NCBI RefSeq assembly: GCF_000577275.2
Contig: NZ_HG916854.1
Location: forward strand, 434,001 to 498,000
DNA: 64,000 nucleotides
From: Rhizobium favelukesii
GTDB taxonomy: Bacteria; Pseudomonadota; Alphaproteobacteria; Rhizobiales; Rhizobiaceae
Reading direction: 5' to 3'
A program made the position numbers and the translations under genes. Below, one piece after another: positions 7,907 to 17,518 of this stretch. The number at the start of each line of letters is the position of its first letter. The stretch's first letter is position 1. Under the pieces are notes generated by a model. It was not told the origin of the DNA, ran no database searches, and was given only the letters and a program-made list of their open reading frames with translations.

Positions 7907-10900
7907 ATGGATACGCGCTCCCAGTTCGATTCCCGACGCTCCCTCTTGCGGCTGCCGCCGCAGATTTATTACGTGCATCCCTTGATGCTGAAGGGGTGCG
8001 ATGCCTGGAGAGAGGTCTTTGCGCATGCCAAGGATCTTGGTCTCGACACGGTACTCACTGCCCCCGTTTTCGAACGCGGCCAAAATGCTAGTGTCTTTGT
8101 CGTCAGGAATTTCGACCGTCTTGACCCTGAACTGGGACTAGGTGAATCCGTCGAGGACGGGCTCACGGCGTTGGTCCAGGCGGCTCGAGAAAAAGACATC
8201 AAGCTGATGCTCGACCTTGTCGTCGACCGGGCAGCCCTCGATGACAAAGCTGCCGAGCCAATTCCGGCCGATCCGCGGGTGACACCGCATGAAAGCCGCA
8301 GCCGTCGCATCGATTTCATCAGCGAAGCCAACCACGTCGAGGATTGGCGCAATCGCATGATTTGGCTTGCCGGCCTCGGCATCGCAGGCTTCCGCTGCTT
8401 GGGGATCGGGCGCCTGGCGCCGCAAGCATGGTACGACCTTATCGCCGCGACCCGGAAATCGGCTCCGCAAACGACCTTTCTTGCCTGGACGCCAGGGAGC
8501 GCCTTCGAAGACCGCAACGCACTTGAGGGAACCGGATTTGACGGCAGCTTCTCCTCGCTTGCATGGTGGAACCTTGAGGACCGCTGGATCATGGACGAAT
8601 ACCAGATCCAACGGCAGATCGGCTATCAGATTACCTTCCCGGAAGCACCGTTCGGCAAGCGCGTCGCCAACGGTATCGACAGTTGCGAGGTTCTAGAGCG
8701 CAAGGCTGTGCGAGCACTGAAACTGGCTTCCACATTTGCCAGTGGCCTGATGATCCCCATGGGCTTCGAATACGGTGTGGCCACGCCCCTCGATCCGATG
8801 CATGGCGACGCAACCGGCTTGCCTGGACTTCGTGAAGTCGGCTCTTTCGATCTCTCAGGCGACATTCGCACTGTGAGCGCGGGAACCAACAAGACCGCGG
8901 CCGGCTTCGCCCGGCAGCCGCTCAGGTTGGTTTTTGCCAGTCAGGCGCCGACGGTCGCCTTGATGCAGACCGAGCAGGAGGACATCCGCACGTCGCAGAA
9001 GGCGCGCGTCGTCGTCCTCAATCGCGACCTGCGGCGGGTGGCGCATGCGCCATTTAACGCGGTCCGCGAAGCGGCCTCCGCTTTTCTGCCGCTGCAGGCA
9101 CTCGATGCGGAAGACGAAACCTTTACCGCTCAGCTTAAATTGAGGCCGGGTGAACTGCGTCTGTTCGAAGGAACATCATCAATTCCGATCGTTGATGCGG
9201 TCGCGGTACCTCGTGTCGAGGACGCAGCGGCTTCTGCAAGGCTGGCTATTGAGAACATCGCGCCGGCGGTCGATGAGGGGCGTTTCGTCGTCAAGCGCGT
9301 CGTTGGCGAGACGGTGAAAGTCGAAGCAGATATTTTCGGCGATGGCCATGATCCCCTGTCGGCGGCCCTGCTCTGGCGACCGGCCGACGAGGCGAACTGG
9401 AACGAGGTCCCCATGCAGTTGATCGAAAATGATCGGTGGCAGGCGGAATTCACGCCGAAGCGCATGGGGCGGCACGAGTTTTTGGTCGAAGGCTGGCGCA
9501 ATCCATTCGCCATCTTCCGCTACGAGTTCAGCAAGAAGCACGAGGCGCGGGTCGATCTGCGCCTGGAAATCCAGGAGGGCATCAACCACGTGCTCGATGC
9601 GCTCGACAATTCATCCGGTCGGATCAAAAACCGGCTGCGAACGGTCTTCGACAGGCTGACCGAGGTGCAGGACCCCCAGCGGATCGAAATCCTGCTCGCC
9701 GCCGAGACGGCCGAACTAATGGCTAAGGCCGATCGCCGTCCGTATCGGGTTCGCTCGCAGACCATCCCGCTCGATGCGGAACGCGCCGCAGCTGCGTTTG
9801 CGAGCTGGTACCAGATTTTTCCACGCTCCCAGAGCGGCGATCCAAACCGCCACGGCACCTTTGACGATGTCATCAAACGCCTGCCAGCCATCCGCGCGAT
9901 GGGCTTTGACGTGCTCTATTTCACGCCCATCCATCCGATCGGCCAGACGAACCGCAAAGGCAAGAACAACAGTCTCCAGGCCGCGCCAGCAGATCCCGGC
10001 AGCCCCTACGGGATCGGCTCGGAGGCGGGCGGCCACGAAGCGATCCATCCCGAGCTCGGCACGTTCGACGATTTGCGTCGGTTGATCGAAGCAGCTGGCG
10101 ACACAGGTCTCGAAATCGCGCTCGACCTGGCAATCCAGTGCTCGCCCGACCATCCCTGGTTGAGTAAACATCCCGGCTGGTTCGATTGGCGGCCGGATGG
10201 CACGATCCGCTATGCGGAAAATCCGCCGAAGAAATACGAGGACATCGTCAACGTTGATTTCTACGCCCATGACGCGATCCCCGCACTATGGATTGAGTTG
10301 CGCGACATCGTACAAAAATGGGTCGACAACGGTGTCAAGCTCTTCCGCGTCGACAATCCGCACACCAAACCGTTTCCGTTCTGGGAATGGCTAATCGCCG
10401 ATATCCGCTTGCGGCATCCAGAGGTCGTCTTCCTATCGGAGGCCTTCACCAAGCCGAAGGTCATGTATCGGCTCGCCAAGATCGGCTTTTCACAGTCATA
10501 CACCTATTTTACATGGCGCAACGCCAAGTGGGAGCTCGAGCAGTACATGCGCGAGATCACCACGCAGGAACCGAAGGAATTCTTCCGGCCCCACTTTTTT
10601 GTCAACACGCACGACATCAACCCTGATTTCCTGCAGAACGCGCCGCGCCCTGCCTATCTGGTCCGTGCTGCGCTCGCCGCGACACTGTCTGGACTTTGGG
10701 GCGTCTATAATGGTTTTGAGCTTTGCGAAGGCCGGCCCGACGCAAAGCGCAAGGAATATGCCGACTCGGAAAAGTATGAGATTCGCGCCTGGGACTACGA
10801 CCGGCGGGGGAACATCAAATCCGAGATTGCCATGCTCAACCGGATCCGAAACGAGAACCCGGCTCTGCATTCGCATCTCGGCCTTCAGCTTCTCACAGCC

Positions 10901-11161
10901 TGGAACGACAACATCATGTTCTATGAGAAGGCAAGCACGAGCCGTGAGAACGCTCTGCTGATTGCCGTCAACCTCGATCCATACAATGCACATGAAGCCG
11001 ATGTGGAAATTCCACTCTGGTCATGGAACCTGCCGGACGACGGCGCGCTCGACCTCGAGGACTTGATCACCGGTTTGAGATCCACATGGACCGGCAAGAT
11101 CCAGCGCATTCGGCTCGATCCGCATGCAGGCCTGCCGTTCGCGATCTGGCGCGTGAGATAA
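7907..11161 (+). CDS. glgE: Alpha-1,4-glucan:maltose-1-phosphate maltosyltransferase with extra N-terminal amylase-like domain
   Basis: GlgE extends alpha-1,4-glucan with maltosyl units from maltose-1-phosphate. In this 1084-residue protein the C-terminal two thirds (about 430-1084) is GlgE. There is a DUF3416-type N-domain near 450-560, then a GH13 barrel with the nucleophile Asp816 ('FRVDNPHTKP'), acid/base Glu845 ('FLSEAFT') and 'NTHDINPD'. The first ~420 residues are an additional GH13-like barrel that looks dead. The usual 'GFRCD' reads 'GFRCL' (Leu165), and the usual 'AET' acid/base motif reads 'AWT' (Trp194). Actinobacterial GlgE is near 700 residues, so this long form is unusual. It is followed after 15 bases by the TreS-maltokinase gene and then GlgB: one operon for the trehalose-to-glucan route. 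Confidence 0.93.
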   Translation: MDTRSQFDSRRSLLRLPPQIYYVHPLMLKGCDAWREVFAHAKDLGLDTVLTAPVFERGQNASVFVVRNFDRLDPELGLGESVEDGLTALVQAAREKDIKLMLDLVVDRAALDDKAAEPIPADPRVTPHESRSRRIDFISEANHVEDWRNRMIWLAGLGIAGFRCLGIGRLAPQAWYDLIAATRKSAPQTTFLAWTPGSAFEDRNALEGTGFDGSFSSLAWWNLEDRWIMDEYQIQRQIGYQITFPEAPFGKRVANGIDSCEVLERKAVRALKLASTFASGLMIPMGFEYGVATPLDPMHGDATGLPGLREVGSFDLSGDIRTVSAGTNKTAAGFARQPLRLVFASQAPTVALMQTEQEDIRTSQKARVVVLNRDLRRVAHAPFNAVREAASAFLPLQALDAEDETFTAQLKLRPGELRLFEGTSSIPIVDAVAVPRVEDAAASARLAIENIAPAVDEGRFVVKRVVGETVKVEADIFGDGHDPLSAALLWRPADEANWNEVPMQLIENDRWQAEFTPKRMGRHEFLVEGWRNPFAIFRYEFSKKHEARVDLRLEIQEGINHVLDALDNSSGRIKNRLRTVFDRLTEVQDPQRIEILLAAETAELMAKADRRPYRVRSQTIPLDAERAAAAFASWYQIFPRSQSGDPNRHGTFDDVIKRLPAIRAMGFDVLYFTPIHPIGQTNRKGKNNSLQAAPADPGSPYGIGSEAGGHEAIHPELGTFDDLRRLIEAAGDTGLEIALDLAIQCSPDHPWLSKHPGWFDWRPDGTIRYAENPPKKYEDIVNVDFYAHDAIPALWIELRDIVQKWVDNGVKLFRVDNPHTKPFPFWEWLIADIRLRHPEVVFLSEAFTKPKVMYRLAKIGFSQSYTYFTWRNAKWELEQYMREITTQEPKEFFRPHFFVNTHDINPDFLQNAPRPAYLVRAALAATLSGLWGVYNGFELCEGRPDAKRKEYADSEKYEIRAWDYDRRGNIKSEIAMLNRIRNENPALHSHLGLQLLTAWNDNIMFYEKASTSRENALLIAVNLDPYNAHEADVEIPLWSWNLPDDGALDLEDLITGLRSTWTGKIQRIRLDPHAGLPFAIWRVR

Positions 11162-11176
11162 GGGAGGAAAAACGAA

Positions 11177-14100
11177 ATGGACACGATGACCGTAAGCCAT
11201 GGCCCACTCACTGACACCGACGCGCCCGAGCCCGATCCCCTGTGGTACAAGGACGCGGTCATCTACCAACTTCACATCAAATCGTTCTTCGATGCCAATG
11301 GCGATGGTATTGGCGACTTCACGGGCTTGCACGAAAAGCTCGATCATATTGAAGCGCTTGGTGCCAATACGATCTGGCTGCTGCCGTTTTTCCCTTCGCC
11401 ACGTCGTGACGACGGATATGATATCGCCGACTATACCAATATCAGCTCGGACTACGGCACGACGGAAGAATTCAAAGCCTTCGTCGAAGCGGCTCACCAA
11501 CGCGGTCTTCGCGTGATCATCGAGCTCGTCATCAATCACACGTCCGACCAGCACCCATGGTTCCAGCGAGCCCGCTTGGCCCCTCTTGGCTCTCCGGAGC
11601 GGGAGTTCTATGTCTGGTCGGATACGGATCAGAAATTCCCGGAAACGCGCATCATCTTTCTCGACACCGAAAAGTCCAACTGGACCTGGGACGCAGTGGC
11701 TGGCGCGTATTATTGGCACCGGTTCTACTCCCACCAGCCCGACCTCAATTTCGATAATCCGCTGGTCCTGGAGGAACTTCTGGGCGTAATGCGGTTCTGG
11801 CTTGAAACCGGCATCGATGGCTTCCGGCTCGACGCCATCCCTTATCTGGTCGAGAGAGAAGGCACGATCAACGAGAACCTTCCGGAGACGCACGCGATCC
11901 TGAAGAAAATCCGCTCTGCTCTCGATGCGACACATCCAGGCAAGATGCTCCTTGCCGAAGCCAATCAGTGGCCGGAGGATACGCGCGAATATTTCGGCGA
12001 CGGCGACGAGTGCCATATGGCATTCCACTTCCCGCTCATGCCGCGCATGTATATGGCGATCGCCAAGGAAGATCGCTTCCCTATCACCGACATTATGCGG
12101 CAGACGCCGGAAATCCCTGAGAATTGTCAGTGGGCGATCTTTCTTCGCAACCATGACGAGCTGACGCTCGAAATGGTGACTGATGAAGAGCGCGACTATC
12201 TCTGGAACATCTATGCCGCCGACCGCCGCGCCCGCATTAATCTCGGCATCCGGCGCCGTCTTTCACCGCTCATGGAGCGCGACCGTCGCCGCGTCGAGTT
12301 GATGAACGCCCTGTTGCTCTCCATGCCGGGTACACCGGTGATCTATTATGGCGACGAGATCGGAATGGGCGACAATATCTATCTTGGCGACCGCGATGGT
12401 GTGCGCACGCCGATGCAATGGTCTCCGGACCGCAACGGCGGGTTTTCCCGAGCCGACCCGGCACGGCTCGTGCTGCCGCCTATCATGGATCCTCTTTATG
12501 GCTACGAGGCGGTGAACGTCGAGGCGCAAGCAGCCGACGCGCACTCGTTGTTCAACTGGACCCGACACATGCTGGCCTTGCGCAATAGGCACATGGCCTT
12601 TGGACGCGGCACCTTGAGGTTCCTGGCGCCTGGCAACCGCAAGATCCTGGCATACTTGCGTGAATACGATAACGAGACGATCCTTTGCGTCGGAAACCTT
12701 TCCCGGCTGCCGCAGGCCGTCGAACTCGATCTCGCGCAGTTTGACGGCCGCGTGCCGATTGAGCTGACGGGCATGTCTCCATTCCCGCCGATTGGTCGGC
12801 TCACCTACCTGCTCACGCTTCCGCCATACGGGTTCTTCTGGTTCAAGCTCGCTCAGGACGCAGATGGACCTGCCTGGCGCACCGAACCTCCCGAGCAGTT
12901 GCAGGACATGATGACCGTAGTGGTGCGGCGCAATCTGCAGGAATTGGTCGACGAGCCAACGCTTTCGCGGACGCTCTCGAACGAGGTTCTGCCGGCCTAT
13001 CTCGCCAAGCGGCGCTGGTTCGGCGGCAAGGGCGAGCCGTTAAGGCGTGCCTGCCTCGTGGCCGCGACGCCACTTCCCTTTGCCGGCAACCTCCTCTTGG
13101 GAGAACTGGAGGCAGAGCTTGATGGGCGCGTCGACACCTATCTCCTGCCGCTTGCGGTTTCGTGGGACGACAGTCAGCCGACTGCGCTTGCGCAGCAACT
13201 GGCTTTTGCCCGCCTCCGTCAAAGCCGACGCGTGGGGTTTTTAACCGACGGTTTTGTAATGGAGGGTCTCGCACGCGGCGTCGTCCGCGGGCTCTGTGAA
13301 CATGCAGTAATCTCCGGCCGCACCGGCAGACTGGAATTCCTCGGCACGGAGCAGCTGGACTGCATGCACGTCAACGATGACGTGCCGGTGCGGTGGATCT
13401 CAGCCGAGCAATCCAACAGTTCCTTGATCATCGGCGACATGGCGATGGTAAAGCTCATCCGCCATATCTTCCCAGGCACCCATCCCGAGGTGGAGATGAC
13501 CCGCCACCTCACCCAAGTTGGGTACAAAAATACGGCGCAGCTGCTCGGCGAAGTCGCGCGCATTGCCCCGGATGGCAGCAGGTACACGTTCATCATCGTG
13601 CAGGCGGCCATCCGCAATCAAGGCGATGCCTGGGACTGGATGCTCAGCAATCTTCGCCGCTCGATCGATGAGATACTGGTTATCGGCCTTGACGAGGAAA
13701 TGATGGACGAGCATTTCAAACCGCTCGTCGACTTTGTCGCTGCAGCCGGCAAACGCCTCGGCGAATTGCATGCGGCGCTGGCGCGGCCAACCGATGATGA
13801 GGCTTTCAAACCGGTCAGGATGTCCAACGCGGATGCCGAAGCACTGGGAAACGCCGTCAAGAAGCAAATCAAGGCCAGCCTCGCCATTCTCGAGGAGACC
13901 CGCGACAGCCTGGCTCCGGCGATCGCTCAACAGATCGGGCCGCTCATCGAAGAACGCGAGGACCTGTTGAATGCAGCCAGCCATCTTGCTAAGGCTGCAG
14001 CTGGTACCCTCATGATCCGCAATCATGGCGACTTTCATCTTGGCCAGATCCTGGTCTCGGAGGGCGATGCCTACATCATCGATTTTGAGGGCGAACCCAC

Positions 14101-14485
14101 CCGAGATCTTGACGAACGTCGCGCCAAGACCAATCCGCTGCGAGACGTCGCAGGGCTACTGAGATCACTCAGCTATTTGGCGGCGTCGGCAGATCTTGAC
14201 ACAGACGTGGTGAGCCAGGTGGATAGCGAGAGGAATGCGGCGCTCGTGGCACGCTTTATCGAAATGGCCGAAGCAGCATTCCTCCAAGCCTATTTCGACG
14301 CGATCGACAACGCCCGAGACCTCAGAATTCCAGCACATTCACGCGGTCGCATCATCGATCTGTTCCTGTTGGAGAAGGCGGCCTATGAGATCGCCTATGA
14401 GGCCCATAACCGTCCCAATTGGCTGGCCCTACCGGTTGCCGGTTTGTCGGCCATCGCATCCAGGCTCTTGGAGAACGTCGCATGA
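11177..14485 (+). CDS. treS: Trehalose synthase fused to maltokinase
   Basis: Bifunctional enzyme. The TreS half interconverts trehalose and maltose; the maltokinase half phosphorylates maltose to maltose-1-phosphate, the donor for GlgE. The 1102-residue protein has a GH13 domain at about 20-560 with nucleophile Asp219 ('GFRLDAIPY'), acid/base Glu261 ('LLAEANQW') and Asp327 ('NHDELTL'). From about 600 on it is a Pep2/Mak-type kinase with '[10 protein letters not shown]', the catalytic loop 'HGDFHLGQ' (Asp952) and the metal site 'YIIDFEGEP'. All key residues are present. A strong ribosome site (GGGAGG) precedes the start at 11177. Its stop overlaps the glgB start (ATGA). TreS-maltokinase fusions are known in several proteobacteria and couple the two steps. 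Confidence 0.95.
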   Translation: MDTMTVSHGPLTDTDAPEPDPLWYKDAVIYQLHIKSFFDANGDGIGDFTGLHEKLDHIEALGANTIWLLPFFPSPRRDDGYDIADYTNISSDYGTTEEFKAFVEAAHQRGLRVIIELVINHTSDQHPWFQRARLAPLGSPEREFYVWSDTDQKFPETRIIFLDTEKSNWTWDAVAGAYYWHRFYSHQPDLNFDNPLVLEELLGVMRFWLETGIDGFRLDAIPYLVEREGTINENLPETHAILKKIRSALDATHPGKMLLAEANQWPEDTREYFGDGDECHMAFHFPLMPRMYMAIAKEDRFPITDIMRQTPEIPENCQWAIFLRNHDELTLEMVTDEERDYLWNIYAADRRARINLGIRRRLSPLMERDRRRVELMNALLLSMPGTPVIYYGDEIGMGDNIYLGDRDGVRTPMQWSPDRNGGFSRADPARLVLPPIMDPLYGYEAVNVEAQAADAHSLFNWTRHMLALRNRHMAFGRGTLRFLAPGNRKILAYLREYDNETILCVGNLSRLPQAVELDLAQFDGRVPIELTGMSPFPPIGRLTYLLTLPPYGFFWFKLAQDADGPAWRTEPPEQLQDMMTVVVRRNLQELVDEPTLSRTLSNEVLPAYLAKRRWFGGKGEPLRRACLVAATPLPFAGNLLLGELEAELDGRVDTYLLPLAVSWDDSQPTALAQQLAFARLRQSRRVGFLTDGFVMEGLARGVVRGLCEHAVISGRTGRLEFLGTEQLDCMHVNDDVPVRWISAEQSNSSLIIGDMAMVKLIRHIFPGTHPEVEMTRHLTQVGYKNTAQLLGEVARIAPDGSRYTFIIVQAAIRNQGDAWDWMLSNLRRSIDEILVIGLDEEMMDEHFKPLVDFVAAAGKRLGELHAALARPTDDEAFKPVRMSNADAEALGNAVKKQIKASLAILEETRDSLAPAIAQQIGPLIEEREDLLNAASHLAKAAAGTLMIRNHGDFHLGQILVSEGDAYIIDFEGEPTRDLDERRAKTNPLRDVAGLLRSLSYLAASADLDTDVVSQVDSERNAALVARFIEMAEAAFLQAYFDAIDNARDLRIPAHSRGRIIDLFLLEKAAYEIAYEAHNRPNWLALPVAGLSAIASRLLENVA

Positions 14486-16689
14486 GATACGAGCGCGCAG
14501 ACCTGATGATTGGCACTGTCCAGGAGGCTCTTCAGGAAATCGTCGAAGGCCGCCACGGCGATCCGTTTTCAATTCTTGGACCTCATCAGTACGGCGATCT
14601 TACCGTAATAAGAGCGCTGTTGCCGGCTGCGATCTCCGTGGATGTCGTGGAGGTTGGCACCAATCGCGTGCTGACGCGGCTGGAAACGATACACGCGGGT
14701 GGGCTCTTTGCTGGGGCGATCTCCAGCCCGACCAGGTACCTCTTTCGCATCAACTGGCCCGATGCCATGCAGGAGACCGAGGACCCTTACGCGCTCGGCC
14801 TGCTGCTCGGCGACCTTGACCTGCATCTGATCGCTCAGGGGACCCACTATGATCTCGGCCGCACACTCGGTGCCCTTCCGATGGAAATTGATGGCGTCCA
14901 GGGCGTGCGTTTTGCCCTATGGGCACCGAATGCCCGGCGTGTGTCCGTTATCGGCGACTTCAATTCCTGGGATGGAAGACGCCATCCGATGCGGCTGAGG
15001 CCCCAGGCAGGCGTGTGGGAGCTTTTCATCCCCCGCCTCACGCATGGCGAGCGCTATAAGTTCGAACTGATAGACGCTCATGGCAATCTCCTGCCGCAAA
15101 AGGCAGACCCGGTTGCCCGTGCCAGCGAAGCCGCACCCTCGACGGCCTCGATCGTCGCCTCCGCGAAACCTTTCCGCTGGAGCGACGAGGATTGGATGCG
15201 CACGCACCGCGCGGACCGAGCTCTCGACGGTGCTCTCTCGATCTACGAGGTGCACCTCGGGTCCTGGCTCAGGATCACCGAGGAGAAAAACCGACCGCTC
15301 GATTGGGTCGAACTTAGCCAAAGGCTGGTTCCCTATGCCCGAGACCTCGGCTTCACGCACATCGAATTGCTGCCGATCATGGAACATCCGTTCGGCGGTT
15401 CCTGGGGCTATCAGCCGCTTGGCCTCTTCGCGCCGACCGGTCGACATGGCACGCCAGAAGACTTCGCCTATTTCGTGGATCGCTGCCATGCCGAAGGCAT
15501 CGGCGTCATTCTCGATTGGGTGCCAGCCCATTTCCCCACCGATGTCTGGGGGCTCGCCCGCTTCGACGGGACCGCACTTTATGAGCACGAAGACTTGCGG
15601 GAGGGGTTTCACAAGGACTGGAACACTTTGATCTACAATCTCGGTCGCAACGAGGTGAAAGGTTTCCTGATTGCCAGCGCCCTCGAATGGCTGGAGCACT
15701 ACCACGTGGATGGGCTGCGCGTCGACGCAGTCGCCTCGATGCTCTACCGTGACTACAGCCGCAACGAGGGCGAATGGATACCGAACGAGTACGGCGGCCG
15801 CGAGAACTTCGAAGCAGTCGAATTCTTGAAACACCTGAACAGCATCATCCATCACCGCTGCCCCCATGCCTTCACAGTCGCCGAAGAGTCCACCGCCTGG
15901 CCCGGCGTCACGAAGCGGCTGGACGAGGGCGGCCTCGGTTTTGATTTCAAGTGGAACATGGGGTGGATGCACGACACGCTGCATTACATGCAGGACGACC
16001 CGGTCTATCGCAAGTATCACCACTCGGCGATGACCTTCGGCATGATCTACGCCTATTCCGAACGCTTCATTCTGCCACTCTCCCATGACGAGGTGGTGCA
16101 CGGCAAAGGCTCGCTCTTCGGCAAGATGCCGGGCGATCACTGGCAGAAGCTCGCCAACCTACGCTCCTACTACGGCTTCATGTGGGGGCATCCGGGCAAG
16201 AAGCTGCTCTTCATGGGCGGAGAAATCGCCCAAGAGGGCGAATGGAGCCATGACGGCTCCGTACATTGGGATCTGCTCGACCGGCCGGATCATGTGGGCA
16301 TGCAGCGCCTGATCCGCGACCTGAACAGTCTCTACACGCGAGAGCCGGCATTGCAGTTCAGCGACCTGGATGCCACGGGCTTCGAATGGGTGGTTGCGGA
16401 TGATGTGGAAAATTCGGTCTACGGCATGCTGCGCAGTGCGAAAGACCGTTCCTCGCATGTCCTGATCATATCCAATCTTACGCCGTTGCCAAGGAAGGAT
16501 TACCGCGTTGGGGTTCCGGCGGGAGGCCGCTGGGAGGTGATGCTCAACACTGATGCCGCTGTCTATGGAGGAGCTGATCTCGGGCAGATCGAAGCACGAG
16601 CGGAGCGCCAGCAGACGCATGGCAAGGAGTTCTCAATCCCGCTCACACTCCCACCGCTTGCGACGGTTTTCCTGGGATGGACGGGTTAA
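14482..16689 (+). CDS. glgB: 1,4-alpha-glucan branching enzyme
   Basis: Makes alpha-1,6 branches in the glucan built by GlgE. The 735-residue protein has an N-terminal N1 segment, a CBM48 (N2) module near 120-220 ('[20 protein letters not shown]'-like), and a GH13 barrel with nucleophile Asp415 ('[11 protein letters not shown]'), acid/base Glu468 ('VAEEST') and '[10 protein letters not shown]'. It ends with an all-beta domain. Length is normal for GlgB (about 730). The reading frame is open further upstream, but the ATG at 14482 is chosen because it overlaps the treS stop (ATGA) and has GGAG eight bases before it. Last gene of the glgE-treS-glgB operon. Confidence 0.95.
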   Translation: MRYERADLMIGTVQEALQEIVEGRHGDPFSILGPHQYGDLTVIRALLPAAISVDVVEVGTNRVLTRLETIHAGGLFAGAISSPTRYLFRINWPDAMQETEDPYALGLLLGDLDLHLIAQGTHYDLGRTLGALPMEIDGVQGVRFALWAPNARRVSVIGDFNSWDGRRHPMRLRPQAGVWELFIPRLTHGERYKFELIDAHGNLLPQKADPVARASEAAPSTASIVASAKPFRWSDEDWMRTHRADRALDGALSIYEVHLGSWLRITEEKNRPLDWVELSQRLVPYARDLGFTHIELLPIMEHPFGGSWGYQPLGLFAPTGRHGTPEDFAYFVDRCHAEGIGVILDWVPAHFPTDVWGLARFDGTALYEHEDLREGFHKDWNTLIYNLGRNEVKGFLIASALEWLEHYHVDGLRVDAVASMLYRDYSRNEGEWIPNEYGGRENFEAVEFLKHLNSIIHHRCPHAFTVAEESTAWPGVTKRLDEGGLGFDFKWNMGWMHDTLHYMQDDPVYRKYHHSAMTFGMIYAYSERFILPLSHDEVVHGKGSLFGKMPGDHWQKLANLRSYYGFMWGHPGKKLLFMGGEIAQEGEWSHDGSVHWDLLDRPDHVGMQRLIRDLNSLYTREPALQFSDLDATGFEWVVADDVENSVYGMLRSAKDRSSHVLIISNLTPLPRKDYRVGVPAGGRWEVMLNTDAAVYGGADLGQIEARAERQQTHGKEFSIPLTLPPLATVFLGWTG

Positions 16690-16798
16690 GCATTATTTGT
16701 CGCTCGACAGCCAAGCGGCGATTCCCTGTCGCTGACGGGCTTCCGGAATGCGCCAACTTAAGACCTGACTGAGATCTCCTGTGCGTGACGGGACTCTC

Positions 16799-17065
16799 CT
16801 ACGCGAACCGGATCGCCGTTCTCGCGCGCGCCTTTGCCGCCACTTCCTCGCGATCGCGAGGAGGTTGAGAAGTCTCCAGCGAATCGAGCAGCTCGCGGGC
16901 GCATGCCGCGATCGAACCGACCGCGCGCTCGAACGCGATCTCATTGCGTTTCGACGGTTTGCTCGTTCCGCTCACCTTACGCACGAACTGGAGCGCGGCA
17001 TCATGGATCTCGTCGTCCGTCGCTGGCGGATCGAAATTGAACAGGGGTTTTATATTTCGGCACAT
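16799..17065 (-). CDS. DUF2277 family small protein
   Basis: Small protein of 88 residues matching the DUF2277 family: it starts 'MCRNIKPLFNFDPPATDDEI' and continues with 'ALQFVRKVSG' and 'NEIAFERAV', the conserved family stretch. Function unknown; related proteins occur widely in Alphaproteobacteria and Actinobacteria. The ATG at 17065 is chosen because the family starts there and GGGAG lies just upstream. It stands alone, convergent with glgB. Confidence 0.9.
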   Translation of the reverse strand: MCRNIKPLFNFDPPATDDEIHDAALQFVRKVSGTSKPSKRNEIAFERAVGSIAACARELLDSLETSQPPRDREEVAAKARARTAIRFA

Positions 17066-17518
17066 GACTTGCTCCCGGTGATCTTCTCTCTGCCACTGAG
17101 GGGAGGGTGGCCAGCATAGCAAATAGTCGCGCGAGCGCTAATTGCAACCGGGCCAAGCCGGGCCACGGCGGAAAGCTGTGCACCGCAAGGCAGGGCGCAG
17201 CTTTCCGCACTTCGGTACGCGACGTCGGCCGTAGCGGGGCTAGACGCTGCCGGCCCCAAATGCAGCAACCCCAGCCAGCGTAAAGTGGCGTGTTCCTACG
17301 GAAGGCCACGACTTCGACAATAAAGGCGTTGAGTTCCACCCGGCTGTTAATGTGCTTCTGCACGTCGTGGACGGCAAGCTTCATGAACTCGAACTCTTTC
17401 GAGCGCGCGAGATTACTTCCTCGATCCGGAGCGAAGTCTCGCGGGTTCGTCCCTCGCGTGCGAGCCGTGTTCGAGGGGCCGCTGGAATCGCGGCCCATTT
17501 GTGCGCGGCGGGTCGTCA
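17066..17518. other. Intergenic region, about 450 bases, no gene seen
   Basis: Open frames here are not protein-like. The DUF2277 promoter should lie at its left end. No repeat or RNA recognised. Confidence 0.5.

Noticed and set aside
11021..12154. 377-codon open frame on the minus strand
   Set aside because: Antisense to glgE end and treS; no ribosome site or recognisable domain.
14917..16140. 407-codon open frame on the minus strand
   Set aside because: Antisense to the catalytic domain of glgB; no motif.
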